From Agrobacterium tumefaciens (GTDB taxonomy: Bacteria > Pseudomonadota > Alphaproteobacteria > Rhizobiales > Rhizobiaceae), in NCBI RefSeq assembly GCF_017726655.1, contig NZ_CP072308.1, positions 2,300,501 through 2,364,500 on the forward strand: a stretch of 64,000 bases of DNA. The letters are read 5' to 3'. Shown in pieces: positions 18,581-29,545 of the stretch. The notes beneath the pieces are model-generated. The model saw only the letters and a program-made list of their open reading frames with translations, ran no database searches and was not told where the DNA came from. Numbering within the stretch: the stretch's first letter is position 1; each line of letters begins with the position of its first letter. The position numbers and the translations under genes are program-made.

Positions 18581-19654
<1,074 letters not shown>

Positions 19655-19687
19655 TAGCCTCAAGCGGCTCCAAACAGGGATTATTCC

Positions 19688-20881
19688 ATGAATATTCACG
19701 AATATCAGGCCAAGGCTCTTCTGAAGGGCTACGGCGCGCCGGTTGCAGAAGGCGTTGCCATTCTCAAGGTCGAAGAAGCCGAAGCTGCTGCAAAGCAGCT
19801 TCCCGGCCCGCTCTACGTCGTCAAGAGCCAGATCCATGCTGGTGGTCGCGGCAAGGGCAAGTTCAAGGAACTCGGCCCGGATGCCAAGGGCGGCGTTCGT
19901 CTGGCGAAGTCGATCGAAGAGGTCGTTTCCCACGCCAAGGACATGCTCGGCAACACGCTGGTAACGGCGCAGACGGGCGATGCCGGCAAGCAGGTTAACC
20001 GCCTCTACATCGAAGACGGCGCCGACATTGCCCGCGAACTCTATTGCTCGCTGCTGGTAGACCGTTCGGTCGGCCAGGTGGCTTTCGTGGTTTCCACCGA
20101 AGGCGGCATGGATATCGAAGCTGTCGCCCACGACACGCCCGAGAAGATCCACACCATCGCCATCAACCCTGAAAAGGGTGTTTCCGATGCCGACGTTGCT
20201 GCGATCTCCAAGGCGCTCGAGCTTGACGGCGTTGCAGCCGAAGATGCCAAGTCGCTCTTCCCGATCCTCTACAAGGCCTTCAGCGAAAAGGACATGGCTC
20301 TCCTCGAGATCAACCCGTTGATCGTCATGGAAAACGGCCATCTGCGCGTTCTCGACGCCAAGGTTTCCTTCGACGGCAACGCCATGTTCCGCCATGACGA
20401 CGTCAAGGCGCTGCGCGACGAGACCGAAGAAGACGCCAAGGAAATCGAAGCCTCCAAGTGGGACCTCGCTTACGTGGCCCTCGACGGCAACATTGGCTGC
20501 ATGGTCAACGGCGCTGGCCTTGCCATGGCGACCATGGACATCATCAAGCTTTACGGCAAGGAGCCGGCTAACTTCTGCGACGTCGGCGGTGGCGCCGGCA
20601 AGGAGAAGGTTGCGGCAGCTTTCAAGATCATCACGGCCGACCCGAAGGTCGAGGGCATCCTCGTCAATATCTTCGGCGGCATCATGAAGTGCGACGTTAT
20701 CGCCGAAGGTGTTATCGCCGCGGTGAAGGAAGTCGGCTTGCAGGTTCCGCTCGTTGTTCGCCTCGAAGGCACCAACGTCGAGCTCGGCAAGAAGCTTCTG
20801 AACGAATCGGGCCTTGCGATTACGGCTGCTGACGATCTGGACGACGCAGCCAAGAAGATCGTCGCGGCGATCAACGGCTAA
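19688..20881 (+). CDS. sucC: succinyl-CoA synthetase (ADP-forming) beta subunit
   Basis: Forms the succinate-binding and ATP-grasp half of succinyl-CoA synthetase, coupling succinyl-CoA cleavage to nucleoside triphosphate synthesis. The 397 residues start with [15 protein letters not shown] and contain the ATP-grasp [13 protein letters not shown] (about 52-64), the DVGGGA phosphate loop near 299 and the [17 protein letters not shown] region that contacts the alpha subunit. It follows mdh by 33 bases and precedes sucD by 17. Confidence 0.98.
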   Translation: MNIHEYQAKALLKGYGAPVAEGVAILKVEEAEAAAKQLPGPLYVVKSQIHAGGRGKGKFKELGPDAKGGVRLAKSIEEVVSHAKDMLGNTLVTAQTGDAGKQVNRLYIEDGADIARELYCSLLVDRSVGQVAFVVSTEGGMDIEAVAHDTPEKIHTIAINPEKGVSDADVAAISKALELDGVAAEDAKSLFPILYKAFSEKDMALLEINPLIVMENGHLRVLDAKVSFDGNAMFRHDDVKALRDETEEDAKEIEASKWDLAYVALDGNIGCMVNGAGLAMATMDIIKLYGKEPANFCDVGGGAGKEKVAAAFKIITADPKVEGILVNIFGGIMKCDVIAEGVIAAVKEVGLQVPLVVRLEGTNVELGKKLLNESGLAITAADDLDDAAKKIVAAING

Positions 20882-20898
20882 TTGAGGGACCGGAAATA

Positions 20899-21801
20899 AT
20901 GTCTATTCTCGTTAATAAAGACACCAAGATCCTCGTTCAGGGTCTGACCGGCAAGACCGGTACCTTCCACACCGAGCAGGCACTTGCCTATTACGGCACG
21001 CAGATGGTCGGTGGTATTCATCCGAAGAAGGGTGGCGAAACCTGGACCGGTGCCAAGGGCGAAAGCCTGCCGATTTTCGCAACGGTTGCCGAAGCCAAGG
21101 AAAAGACCGGTGCGGACGCATCCGTGATCTATGTTCCGCCGGCAGGTGCAGCAGACGCGATCATCGAAGCCATCGATGCGGAAATTCCGTTCATCACCTG
21201 CATCACCGAAGGCATCCCGGTCATGGACATGGTGCGCGTCAAGGCTCGCCTCGACCGTTCGAAGTCTCGCCTGCTCGGCCCGAACTGCCCCGGCATCCTG
21301 ACGCCGGAAGAATGCAAGATCGGCATCATGCCGGGCTCCATCTTCCGCAAGGGTTCGGTCGGTATCGTTTCGCGCTCCGGCACGCTGACCTATGAAGCCG
21401 TGTTCCAGACATCCAACGAAGGCCTCGGCCAGACGACGGCTGTCGGCATCGGCGGCGACCCGGTCAAGGGCACCGAGTTCATCGACGTCCTGGAAATGTT
21501 CCTCGCTGACGACGCCACGCAGTCGATCATCATGATCGGCGAAATCGGCGGTTCGGCGGAAGAAGACGCGGCACAGTTCCTGATCGACGAAGCCAAGAAG
21601 GGCCGCAAGAAGCCGATGGCTGGCTTCATCGCGGGCCGTACGGCTCCGAAGGGCCGCACCATGGGTCACGCCGGCGCTGTCGTTTCCGGCGGCAAGGGCG
21701 ATGCGGAATCCAAGATCGCTGCCATGGAAGCAGCGGGCATCAAGGTATCGCCTTCTCCGGCGCGCCTCGGCAAGACGCTGGTTGAAGTCCTCAAGGGCTG
21801 A
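20899..21801 (+). CDS. sucD: succinyl-CoA synthetase alpha subunit
   Basis: Binds CoA and carries the phosphohistidine intermediate. The 300 residues show the CoA-binding Rossmann start [15 protein letters not shown], the [10 protein letters not shown] loop, SRSGTLTYE and the active-site histidine in [14 protein letters not shown] near residue 250. The gene is normal in length. Downstream comes a 176-base leader before sucA, which breaks the otherwise tight spacing of the operon. Confidence 0.98.
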   Translation: MSILVNKDTKILVQGLTGKTGTFHTEQALAYYGTQMVGGIHPKKGGETWTGAKGESLPIFATVAEAKEKTGADASVIYVPPAGAADAIIEAIDAEIPFITCITEGIPVMDMVRVKARLDRSKSRLLGPNCPGILTPEECKIGIMPGSIFRKGSVGIVSRSGTLTYEAVFQTSNEGLGQTTAVGIGGDPVKGTEFIDVLEMFLADDATQSIIMIGEIGGSAEEDAAQFLIDEAKKGRKKPMAGFIAGRTAPKGRTMGHAGAVVSGGKGDAESKIAAMEAAGIKVSPSPARLGKTLVEVLKG

Positions 21802-21977
21802 GACCACATGAAACGGTGACGGGCGGCGCGGCTTCAAGCTCGCGCTGCCCGATGTCGCAAGAACGACAGACAGACGGCATACCGCCCCGGCGGCAGACAG
21901 CAATAATCAAAGCGGCAGGCCGGTCGAACGGCCCTAACGGCATCGAGGAGGCGGACGGAAAAGTCCGCAAGAACACA
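21802..21977 (+). promoter_or_regulatory. structured sucA leader with hairpin between SD and start
   Basis: Three hairpins can be drawn: 21821-21830 with 21841-21850 (10 bp, one G-U); GGCCG with CGGCC around 21919-21933; and GCGGAC (21951-21956) with GTCCGC (21963-21968). The only good Shine-Dalgarno, GAGGAGG at 21945-21951, lies 26 bases from the ATG at 21978. Folding the last hairpin shortens that to roughly nine. No T-run follows any stem, so these are not simple terminators. Confidence 0.55.
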
Positions 21978-24974
21978 ATGGCAAGGCAAGAAGCGAACGA
22001 GCAGTTTCAGATCACGTCGTTTCTGGACGGCGCGAATGCAGCCTATATCGAGCAGCTCTATGCCCGGTACGAAGAGGATCCCTCTTCCGTGTCGCCGGAG
22101 TGGCAGAGCTTCTTCAAGGCACTGTCCGATAATCCGGAAGATGTGAAGAAGGCGGCCAAGGGCGCCTCCTGGAAGCGTGCCAACTGGCCGATCCCGGCAA
22201 ATGGCGACCTGGTTTCCGCACTGGACGGCAATTGGGCCACGGTCGAAAAGGCCATCGAAAAGAAGGTTCAGGCAAAGGCTGAGGCCAAGAGCGCCGACAC
22301 CGGCAAGCCCGTCAGCGAAGCCGAAGTGCTGCAGGCGACCCGTGACAGCGTTCGCGCCATCATGATGATCCGCGCCTACCGCATGCGCGGCCACCTGCAT
22401 GCCAAGCTCGACCCGCTCGGCATTGCCGTTGCCGTCGAGGATTACAACGAGCTCTCGCCGAAGTCCTACGGCTTCGAGGAAAGCGATTACGACCGCAAGA
22501 TCTTTATCGATAACGTGCTCGGCCTCGAATATGCGACCGTGCGCGAGATGATCGATATTCTGGAGCGCACCTACTGCTCCACCATCGGCGTCGAATTCAT
22601 GCATATGTCCAGCCCGGAAGAAAAGGCCTGGATTCAGGAACGTATCGAAGGCCCGGATAAGGGCGTTGCCTTTACAGCCGAAGGCAAGAAGGCAATCCTG
22701 TCGAAGCTGGTCGAAGCCGAAGGTTACGAACAGTTCCTCGACGTTCGCTTCAAGGGCACCAAGCGTTTCGGTCTCGATGGCGGTGAATCGCTCATCCCGG
22801 CGCTCGAGCAGATTATCAAGCGCGGCGGCCAGGAAGGGCTCGAGGAAGTCGTTCTCGGCATGGCTCACCGCGGCCGCCTGAATGTTCTGACGAACGTCAT
22901 GGGCAAGCCGCACCGCGCCGTGTTCCACGAGTTCAAGGGCGGCTCGTTCAAGCCTGACGATGTCGAAGGTTCGGGCGACGTGAAGTATCACCTCGGCGCC
23001 TCCTCCGACCGCGAATTCGACGGCAACAAGGTTCACCTGTCGCTGACGGCCAACCCGTCGCACCTTGAAATCGTCAACCCTGTGGTCATGGGCAAGGCCC
23101 GCGCCAAGCAGGACCAGCTGGCCAAGCAGTGGGACGGGGACATCATTCCGCTTTCCGAGCGCGCCAAGGTTCTGCCGCTGCTTCTGCATGGCGATGCCGC
23201 TTTTGCGGGTCAGGGCGTGGTTGCTGAGATTCTCGGTCTTTCCGGTCTGCGCGGTCACCGCGTGGCCGGAACCATGCACTTCATCATCAACAACCAGATC
23301 GGCTTCACGACGAACCCGGCCTTCTCCCGTTCGTCGCCCTATCCATCCGACGTTGCCAAGATGATCGAAGCGCCGATCTTCCACGTCAACGGTGACGATC
23401 CGGAAGCTGTGACCTATGCGGCCAAGGTTGCCACCGAATACCGCATGAAGTTCCACAAGCCTGTGGTCGTGGACATGTTCTGCTACCGCCGCTTCGGCCA
23501 CAACGAAGGCGACGAGCCGGCGTTCACGCAGCCGAAGATGTACAAGGTCATCCGCGGCCACAAGACCGTCGCGCGCATCTATGCCGACCGCCTGATCGCC
23601 GAAGGCTTGATCAACGAGGGCGAATTCGAGAAGATGAAGGCCGACTGGCGCGCTCATCTCGAGCAGGAATTCGAGGCGGGCCAGTCCTATAAGCCCAACA
23701 AGGCAGACTGGCTGGACGGTCAGTGGTCCGGCCTGCGCGCCGCCGACAATGCCGATGAGCAGCGTCGCGGCAAGACCGGCGTGCCGATGAAGCAGCTGAA
23801 GGAAATCGGCAAGAAGCTGTCGACCATTCCGGAAGGCTTCAACGCCCACCGCACGATCCAGCGCTTCATGGAAAACCGCTCGCAGATGGTCGAGACCGGC
23901 GAAGGCATCGACTGGGCGATGGCGGAAGCACTGGCCTTCGGTTCGCTCGTCGTGGAGGGCCACAAGATCCGCCTTTCCGGTCAGGATTGCGAACGCGGCA
24001 CCTTCTCGCAGCGTCACTCGGTTCTCTACGATCAGGAATCCGAGGAACGCTACATCCCGCTGGCAAACCTTGCGCCGACGCAGGCCCGTTACGAAGTCAT
24101 CAACTCGATGCTTTCGGAAGAGGCGGTCCTCGGTTTCGAATATGGTTACTCGCTGGCCCGTCCGAATGCGCTGACGCTCTGGGAAGCCCAGTTCGGCGAC
24201 TTCGCCAACGGTGCTCAGGTCGTGTTCGACCAGTTCATCTCGTCGGGTGAACGCAAGTGGCTTCGCATGTCCGGTCTGGTCTGCCTTCTGCCGCATGGCT
24301 ACGAAGGTCAGGGTCCGGAACACTCTTCCGCCCGTCTGGAGCGCTGGCTGCAGATGTGCGCCGAAGACAACATGCAGGTTGCCAACTGCACGACGCCGGC
24401 AAACTACTTCCACATCCTGCGCCGCCAGGTGAAGCGCGACTTCCGCAAGCCGCTGATCCTGATGACGCCGAAGTCGCTGCTGCGCCACAAGCGCGCCACG
24501 TCTTCGCTGGCCGAGCTTGCAGGCGAGTCCTCCTTCCACCGTCTCCTGTGGGACGATGCCGAGGTCATCAAGGACGGCCCGATCAAGCTGCAGAAGGATT
24601 CGAAGATTCGCCGCGTCGTCATGTGCACGGGCAAGGTCTATTATGATCTGCTCGAAGAGCGTGAAAAGCGCGGTATTGACGATATCTATCTGCTGCGCGT
24701 CGAACAGCTCTATCCGTTCCCGGCCAAGGCGCTCATCAACGAGCTGTCGCGTTTCCGCAATGCGGAGATGGTCTGGTGCCAGGAAGAGCCGAAGAACATG
24801 GGTGCGTGGTCGTTCATCGATCCTTACCTGGAATGGGTCCTGGCCCATATCGACGCCAAGTACCAGAAGGTCCGCTACACGGGCCGTCCGGCTGCCGCCT
24901 CTCCGGCGACCGGCCTGATGTCCAAGCATCTGGCGCAGCTTGCTGCGTTCCTGGAAGACGCGCTGGGAGAGTGA
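21978..24974 (+). CDS. sucA: 2-oxoglutarate dehydrogenase E1 component
   Basis: Thiamine-diphosphate-dependent decarboxylase of the 2-oxoglutarate dehydrogenase complex, 998 residues. The N-terminal FLDGANAAYIEQLYARYEED helix matches the conserved E2-contact and assembly segment. The TDP motif begins at GDAAFAGQG, with HFIINNQIGFTT after it; VLGMAHRGRLNVL is the active-site loop and GYSLARPNALTLWEAQFGDF the transketolase pyrimidine domain. The start at 21978 is the family N-terminus. The frame is open back to 21816, but those 54 residues have no family similarity and overlap the structured leader. Confidence 0.97.
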   Translation: MARQEANEQFQITSFLDGANAAYIEQLYARYEEDPSSVSPEWQSFFKALSDNPEDVKKAAKGASWKRANWPIPANGDLVSALDGNWATVEKAIEKKVQAKAEAKSADTGKPVSEAEVLQATRDSVRAIMMIRAYRMRGHLHAKLDPLGIAVAVEDYNELSPKSYGFEESDYDRKIFIDNVLGLEYATVREMIDILERTYCSTIGVEFMHMSSPEEKAWIQERIEGPDKGVAFTAEGKKAILSKLVEAEGYEQFLDVRFKGTKRFGLDGGESLIPALEQIIKRGGQEGLEEVVLGMAHRGRLNVLTNVMGKPHRAVFHEFKGGSFKPDDVEGSGDVKYHLGASSDREFDGNKVHLSLTANPSHLEIVNPVVMGKARAKQDQLAKQWDGDIIPLSERAKVLPLLLHGDAAFAGQGVVAEILGLSGLRGHRVAGTMHFIINNQIGFTTNPAFSRSSPYPSDVAKMIEAPIFHVNGDDPEAVTYAAKVATEYRMKFHKPVVVDMFCYRRFGHNEGDEPAFTQPKMYKVIRGHKTVARIYADRLIAEGLINEGEFEKMKADWRAHLEQEFEAGQSYKPNKADWLDGQWSGLRAADNADEQRRGKTGVPMKQLKEIGKKLSTIPEGFNAHRTIQRFMENRSQMVETGEGIDWAMAEALAFGSLVVEGHKIRLSGQDCERGTFSQRHSVLYDQESEERYIPLANLAPTQARYEVINSMLSEEAVLGFEYGYSLARPNALTLWEAQFGDFANGAQVVFDQFISSGERKWLRMSGLVCLLPHGYEGQGPEHSSARLERWLQMCAEDNMQVANCTTPANYFHILRRQVKRDFRKPLILMTPKSLLRHKRATSSLAELAGESSFHRLLWDDAEVIKDGPIKLQKDSKIRRVVMCTGKVYYDLLEEREKRGIDDIYLLRVEQLYPFPAKALINELSRFRNAEMVWCQEEPKNMGAWSFIDPYLEWVLAHIDAKYQKVRYTGRPAAASPATGLMSKHLAQLAAFLEDALGE

Positions 24975-25027
24975 GAACTCTCCCGCATCGCCCCGTATAA
25001 AAGACACCCGAATAACGGAACTAGATC

Positions 25028-26260
25028 ATGGCCACTGAAATCCGCGTACCAACCCTCGGCGAATCCGTCAGCGAAGCGACCGTCGGCACCTGGTTCAAGA
25101 AGGTCGGCGACACCGTCAAGGCCGACGAACCTCTCGTTGAACTGGAAACCGACAAGGTTACCGTCGAGGTGCCGGCGCCTGCGTCCGGCGTTCTCACCGA
25201 AATCGTGGCGCAGAACGGCGAAACCGTCGGTCTCGACGCGCTTCTCGGCCAGATCGCCGAAGGCGCTGCGGGCGCTGCAACCTCTGCACCGGCTGCCGAA
25301 CCGGCAAAGCCAGCTGCTGCCGCAGCCGCCGCTCCGGCTCCCGCTGCTTCTGCCGCCAGCGCCATGCCGCCGGCACCTGCTGCTGGCAAGCTGCTTGCTG
25401 AAAACAACCTGTCTGCCGATCAGGTCGACGGTTCGGGCAAGCGTGGTCAGGTTCTGAAGGGCGATGTGCTTGCTGCCGTCGCGAAGGGCGTTTCGGCCCC
25501 TGCCGCTGCTCCGGCTCCGGTTGCTGCTGCTCCCCGTCCCGTTTCCGCCGAGCAGGATCAGGTTCGCGAAGAGCGCGTGAAGATGACGCGCCTGCGCCAG
25601 ACGATCGCCAAGCGCCTCAAGGATGCCCAGAACACCGCCGCCATGCTCACCACTTACAATGAAGTGGACATGAGCGCGGTCATGGACCTGCGCAACCGTT
25701 ACAAGGACGTGTTCGAGAAGAAGCATGGCGTCAAGCTCGGCTTCATGGGCTTCTTCACCAAGGCCGTGACACACGCGCTCAAGGAACTGCCTGCCGTCAA
25801 CGCTGAAATCGACGGCACTGACATCATCTACAAGAACTATTGTCACGTCGGCATGGCTGTCGGCACCGACAAGGGTCTTGTCGTTCCGGTCATCCGCGAT
25901 GCCGACCAGCTTTCCATCGCTGGCGTCGAAAAGGAACTCGGCCGTCTTGCCAAGGCAGCACGCGACGGTTCGCTCGGTATGGCCGACATGCAGGGCGGCA
26001 CCTTCACCATCACCAATGGTGGCGTTTACGGTTCGCTGATGTCCTCGCCGATCCTCAATGCCCCGCAGTCCGGCATCCTCGGCATGCACAAGATCCAGGA
26101 GCGTCCGGTCGCCATCGGCGGTCAGGTCGTCATCCGTCCGATGATGTATCTGGCGCTCTCCTACGATCACCGTATCGTTGACGGCAAGGAAGCCGTGACC
26201 TTCCTCGTCCGCGTCAAGGAAAGCCTGGAAGACCCGGAACGTCTGGTTCTCGATCTTTAA
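25028..26260 (+). CDS. sucB: dihydrolipoyllysine succinyltransferase, E2 of 2-oxoglutarate dehydrogenase
   Basis: Transfers the succinyl group from lipoamide to CoA and forms the core of the complex. In 410 residues the order is: one lipoyl domain (1-80) with the lipoylated Lys43 in ETDKVTVE; an Ala/Pro linker; a peripheral subunit-binding domain about 117-153 ([19 protein letters not shown]); a second Ala/Pro linker; and the acyltransferase domain from about 175 with catalytic His381 and Asp385 in SYDHRIVDG. The gene starts 53 bases after sucA. Confidence 0.98.
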   Translation: MATEIRVPTLGESVSEATVGTWFKKVGDTVKADEPLVELETDKVTVEVPAPASGVLTEIVAQNGETVGLDALLGQIAEGAAGAATSAPAAEPAKPAAAAAAAPAPAASAASAMPPAPAAGKLLAENNLSADQVDGSGKRGQVLKGDVLAAVAKGVSAPAAAPAPVAAAPRPVSAEQDQVREERVKMTRLRQTIAKRLKDAQNTAAMLTTYNEVDMSAVMDLRNRYKDVFEKKHGVKLGFMGFFTKAVTHALKELPAVNAEIDGTDIIYKNYCHVGMAVGTDKGLVVPVIRDADQLSIAGVEKELGRLAKAARDGSLGMADMQGGTFTITNGGVYGSLMSSPILNAPQSGILGMHKIQERPVAIGGQVVIRPMMYLALSYDHRIVDGKEAVTFLVRVKESLEDPERLVLDL

Positions 26261-26280
26261 TCGGTCTTGCTTTTCGTTTC

Positions 26281-26306
26281 AGCGGGGTTTCAAGTGAAAC
26301 TCCGCT
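26281..26306 (+). promoter_or_regulatory. hairpin after sucB without T-run
   Basis: AGCGGGGTTTC (26281-26291) pairs with GAAACTCCGCT (26296-26306), an 11-bp stem with one G-U and a 4-base loop, 20 bases after the sucB stop and 25 before the next start. No T-tract follows. It may stabilise the 3' end of the mdh-suc message or partly limit read-through into the MAPEG gene. Confidence 0.55.
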
Positions 26307-26330
26307 GGAACACTACCTTGGAGAGCAGAC

Positions 26331-26744
26331 GTGCAGCCGACATTTCTCGCCGCTTCCCCCTTTCTGCCGCTCATCGGTTTAAGCGTTCTTCTTCTCGTGG
26401 CGCATGTCCTGTTGCAAGGGATGATGGCGACCAGAGAATTGGGGCGTGAATGGAATGCCGGTCCGAGAGACGGCGAGCAGAAGCCACAGGGTAAGCTGTC
26501 CGGTCGCGCTTCGCGCGCATCGGCCAATTTCCGGGAGACCTATCCGGCTTTTCTGGCACTGGCTTTCGGCGTTATCATGGCGGGTGACCCGTCCGGAATT
26601 GCGCTTATCGGCGCGTGGTTGTGGTTGATCTGCCGCATCATCTATATTCCGCTCTATCTCGCAGGTGTGCCCTATATCCGGTCTTTCGTCTGGTTAGGTT
26701 CAATGCTTGGACTTGCGCTGATGTTTGTCGTGTTGATGTTCTGA
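26331..26744 (+). CDS. MAPEG family membrane protein
   Basis: A 137-residue protein with four predicted transmembrane helices. It has the MAPEG-family pattern: RASRASANFRETYPAFLALAF (about 59-79) with the conserved Asn, Glu and Pro of helix 2, and RIIYIPLYLAGVPYIRS later. Eukaryotic MAPEG proteins act in eicosanoid and glutathione metabolism. Bacterial ones are mostly uncharacterised. The start is a GTG at 26331 with GGAGAG five bases upstream. It lies between sucB and lpdA together with a LysE exporter. Confidence 0.88.
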   Translation: MQPTFLAASPFLPLIGLSVLLLVAHVLLQGMMATRELGREWNAGPRDGEQKPQGKLSGRASRASANFRETYPAFLALAFGVIMAGDPSGIALIGAWLWLICRIIYIPLYLAGVPYIRSFVWLGSMLGLALMFVVLMF

Positions 26745-26755
26745 GGCTTGATGTG

Positions 26756-27397
26756 ATGCACCAATATCTTATCGAACTTGCATCCCTGATGGCGATCTTC
26801 GCTTTCGCAATCGTATCGCCGGGCGCCGACCTTGCGATGGTCATGCGCCAGGCAATGGTTCATGGACGCAGGCAGGCCATCATCACCAGCTTCGGCGTTG
26901 GAACGTCGCTGATGTTCCACGTTACCTATACGATCCTCGGACTTGGCCTGATCATTTCCCAGTCGATCTATCTCTTTAACATCGTCAAATGGCTGGGTGT
27001 CGCCTATCTGATCTATATCGGCATCAAGGCGCTGCGTGCCGGCAAGACCGAGTTGCCGGGCGTCGAGGGTGAGGCTGTTCAGGCGAAAAGCAGCCAGACC
27101 GGGCTCAAGGCCTTCACGCTCGGTTTCGCCGCCAATGCGCTCAATCCAAAACCGGTGTTTTTCTTCCTGTCGATCTTTTCGACGGTGGTTCACGCGCATA
27201 CGCCCGTTGGCATCAAGTTTGGTTACGGGCTCGTCATGGCAAGCTGCCTTATCCTGTGGTTCGTCGGCGTCAGCCTGTTCATGACGACGCCGCGCATGCG
27301 CGCCGCATTTCAACGCGCCAGCCAATGGATCGACCGCACCAGCGGTGTGGTCTTCATCGCTCTCGGCATAAAACTCGCAACGGAAAAAGCGGCCTGA
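26756..27397 (+). CDS. LysE/RhtB family amino-acid exporter
   Basis: A 213-residue inner-membrane protein of the LysE/RhtB translocator family, with about six hydrophobic stretches. Family motifs are the N-terminal SPGADLAMVMRQAMVHGRRQ (about 22-41), which begins with the typical SPG, and the central FTLGFAANALNPKPVFFFLS. Members export amino acids such as homoserine, threonine or lysine; the substrate here is unknown. The start at 26756 lies 11 bases after the MAPEG stop, and the two genes look co-transcribed. Confidence 0.92.
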   Translation: MHQYLIELASLMAIFAFAIVSPGADLAMVMRQAMVHGRRQAIITSFGVGTSLMFHVTYTILGLGLIISQSIYLFNIVKWLGVAYLIYIGIKALRAGKTELPGVEGEAVQAKSSQTGLKAFTLGFAANALNPKPVFFFLSIFSTVVHAHTPVGIKFGYGLVMASCLILWFVGVSLFMTTPRMRAAFQRASQWIDRTSGVVFIALGIKLATEKAA

Positions 27398-27463
27398 GTT
27401 TCAGGTCAAATGGAAGCTGGGCAATGATCCGATATCTTGCCCCTATAAAGCAGGAACCAGAAC

Positions 27464-28870
27464 ATGGCATATGATGTAGTTGTAATCGGCACCGGCCCCG
27501 GCGGTTATGTTTGCGCGGTCAAGGCGGCACAGCTCGGCCTGAAGGTCGCTGTCATCGAAAAGCGCGCGACCTATGGCGGCACCTGCCTCAATGTCGGCTG
27601 CATTCCCTCCAAGGCACTGCTGCACGCGTCCGAAACCTTCGCGCATGTCGCCCATGGCGTCGATTCGCTCGGTATCGAAGTTGCCGCCCCGAAACTGAAC
27701 CTTGAAAAGATGATGGGCCACAAGGACAGCGTGGTGAAGGCCAATGTCGACGGCGTGTCCTTCCTGTTCAAGAAGAACAAGATCGATGCCTTCCAGGGCA
27801 CCGGCAAGGTCGTTTCCGCCGGCAAGGTTTCCGTCACAAACGACAAGGGCGAGACACAGGAAATCGAAGCAAAGAACATCGTCATTGCCACAGGTTCTGA
27901 CGTTGCCGGCATTCCAGGCGTTCAGGTTAATATCGATGAGAGCGTCATCGTGTCGTCTACCGGCGCAATCGCTCTTTCCAAGGTTCCGGAAAAGCTCATC
28001 GTCGTTGGCGGTGGCGTTATCGGCCTCGAGCTTGGTTCGGTCTGGTCGCGTCTCGGCGCCAAGGTGACCGTCGTCGAATATCTCGACACCATTCTCGGCG
28101 GCATGGATGCCGAAGTGTCCAAGCAGGCGCAGCGTCTGCTTGCCAAGCAGGGTCTCGATTTCAAGCTCGGCGCGAAGGTAACGGCGGTTGAAAAGACCGC
28201 CGCCGGTGCGAAGGTCGTGTTCGAACCGGTCAAGGGCGGCGCTGCCGAAACCCTGGAAGCGGATGTCGTTCTGATCTCCACCGGTCGCAAGCCCTTCACG
28301 GAGGGACTCGGACTTACTGAAGCCGGTGTGACGCTCGATAGCCGTGGCCGCGTTGAAATCGACGGCCACTACAAGACCAATGTCGACGGCATCTACGCCA
28401 TCGGTGACGTGGTGAAGGGCCCGATGCTGGCGCACAAGGCGGAAGACGAGGGCGTGGCGCTCGCTGAAATCCTTGCGGGTCAGCACGGCCACGTCAATTA
28501 CGACGTCATTCCCGGTGTTGTTTACACCCAGCCGGAAGTCGCTTCCGTCGGCAAGACGGAAGAAGAGTTGAAGGCCGCGGGCGTCGCTTACAAGGTCGGC
28601 AAGTTTCCCTTCACAGCAAATGGCCGCGCCCGCGCCATGCAGGTGACGGACGGTTTCGTGAAGATCCTAGCCGACAAGGAAACGGACCGGGTTCTGGGTG
28701 GTCACATCATCGGCTTCGGCGCGGGTGAAATGATCCACGAAATCGCCGTGCTGATGGAATTCGGCGGTTCTTCGGAAGATCTCGGTCGCACCTGCCATGC
28801 ACATCCCACCATGTCTGAGGCCGTGAAGGAAGCGGCGCTCGCAACTTTCTTCAAGCCGATCCACATGTGA
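27464..28870 (+). CDS. lpdA: dihydrolipoyl dehydrogenase (E3)
   Basis: FAD enzyme that reoxidises dihydrolipoamide and reduces NAD, the E3 of the 2-oxoglutarate complex. The 468 residues have [10 protein letters not shown] (9-18), the redox disulphide Cys41-Cys46 in [13 protein letters not shown], and the His447-Glu452 catalytic pair in [12 protein letters not shown] precedes the ATG. A GGGCAA/TTGCCC hairpin at 27419-27442 sits in the short leader. It is separated from sucB by the MAPEG and LysE genes, so it could have its own promoter. Confidence 0.98.
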   Translation: MAYDVVVIGTGPGGYVCAVKAAQLGLKVAVIEKRATYGGTCLNVGCIPSKALLHASETFAHVAHGVDSLGIEVAAPKLNLEKMMGHKDSVVKANVDGVSFLFKKNKIDAFQGTGKVVSAGKVSVTNDKGETQEIEAKNIVIATGSDVAGIPGVQVNIDESVIVSSTGAIALSKVPEKLIVVGGGVIGLELGSVWSRLGAKVTVVEYLDTILGGMDAEVSKQAQRLLAKQGLDFKLGAKVTAVEKTAAGAKVVFEPVKGGAAETLEADVVLISTGRKPFTEGLGLTEAGVTLDSRGRVEIDGHYKTNVDGIYAIGDVVKGPMLAHKAEDEGVALAEILAGQHGHVNYDVIPGVVYTQPEVASVGKTEEELKAAGVAYKVGKFPFTANGRARAMQVTDGFVKILADKETDRVLGGHIIGFGAGEMIHEIAVLMEFGGSSEDLGRTCHAHPTMSEAVKEAALATFFKPIHM

Positions 28871-28876
28871 TCGGCG

Positions 28877-28951
28877 TTTGAGCCTGACGCTCAAATATTA
28901 AATTTCAGTCATCTGTTAAACCCCGGCTTGCCACGCAGGCCGGGGTTTCTC
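28877..28951 (+). terminator. tandem hairpins ending the lpdA transcript
   Basis: TTTGAGC (28877-28883) pairs with GCTCAAA (28889-28895). A second perfect 10-bp stem pairs 28918-28927 with 28939-28948 (AAACCCCGGC with GCCGGGGTTT), and TCT follows. The second is terminator-like with a short T-tract and may work in both directions. Confidence 0.75.
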
Positions 28952-28997
28952 ATACTCGCGACACAGCCTGTCTAACCTTTTGATAAAAGGCAATAAA

Positions 28998-29498
28998 ATG
29001 GCGTATCGCACTCAAGTTTCCTTCACGGTTCCACAGCGCATCATCCATTGGGCGATGGCGCTTCTGATCCTCTTCAATCTCCTGTTTCCCGATGGCATGG
29101 AACATGCCTACCGTTTGATGCGGCGTGGAGAGGCACTGACGCCGGATCAGCTGTCATCGGCGAATATTCACGCCTATGTGGGTTTCACCGTTCTTTTCCT
29201 TGCGGTCGTGCGCCTCTGTCTGCGGCTGATGCAGGGCGTGCCGCCACATCCGCCTGAGGAGCCGCGCGTCGCGCAGATTGCCGCCAAGGTGGCGCATTTT
29301 ACGCTTTACGCGCTGTTCTTCATCCTGCCACTCTCCGGCATCGCTGCCTATTACTTTGGCGTGGGCGCGGCAGGCGATCTGCATTCCGGCCCGTTCAAGG
29401 TGCTGATGTGGGTTTTGATCGCCGGCCATGTCGTGGCTGTCCTTGTTCACCAGTTCTATTGGCGCACCAATCTCCTGAGGCGCATGACGCACGGCTAG
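28998..29498 (+). CDS. cytochrome b561
   Basis: A 166-residue di-heme membrane cytochrome of the bacterial b561 family. It has four helices with histidines in the expected places: PQRIIHWAMALLILFNLL (His17), HAYVGFTVLFLAVVRL, VAHFTLYALFFILPLSG and IAGHVVAVLVHQFYWR. Members move electrons between quinol and other acceptors, for example superoxide in E. coli CybB. The start at 28998 has AAAGG eight bases upstream and is preferred over the ATG at 28980. It has its own promoter region after the lpdA terminator. Confidence 0.92.
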   Translation: MAYRTQVSFTVPQRIIHWAMALLILFNLLFPDGMEHAYRLMRRGEALTPDQLSSANIHAYVGFTVLFLAVVRLCLRLMQGVPPHPPEEPRVAQIAAKVAHFTLYALFFILPLSGIAAYYFGVGAAGDLHSGPFKVLMWVLIAGHVVAVLVHQFYWRTNLLRRMTHG

Positions 29499-29545
29499 GG
29501 TCCAAGCGGCGGTTTGTCGCGTTTCCTCCCCGCTGGAAAAAGAAG

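Noticed and set aside
21834..25007. A 1057-codon open frame antisense to sucA.
   Set aside because: Same codon-usage artefact; the translated sequence is low-complexity and matches no family, while sucA on the other strand is certain.
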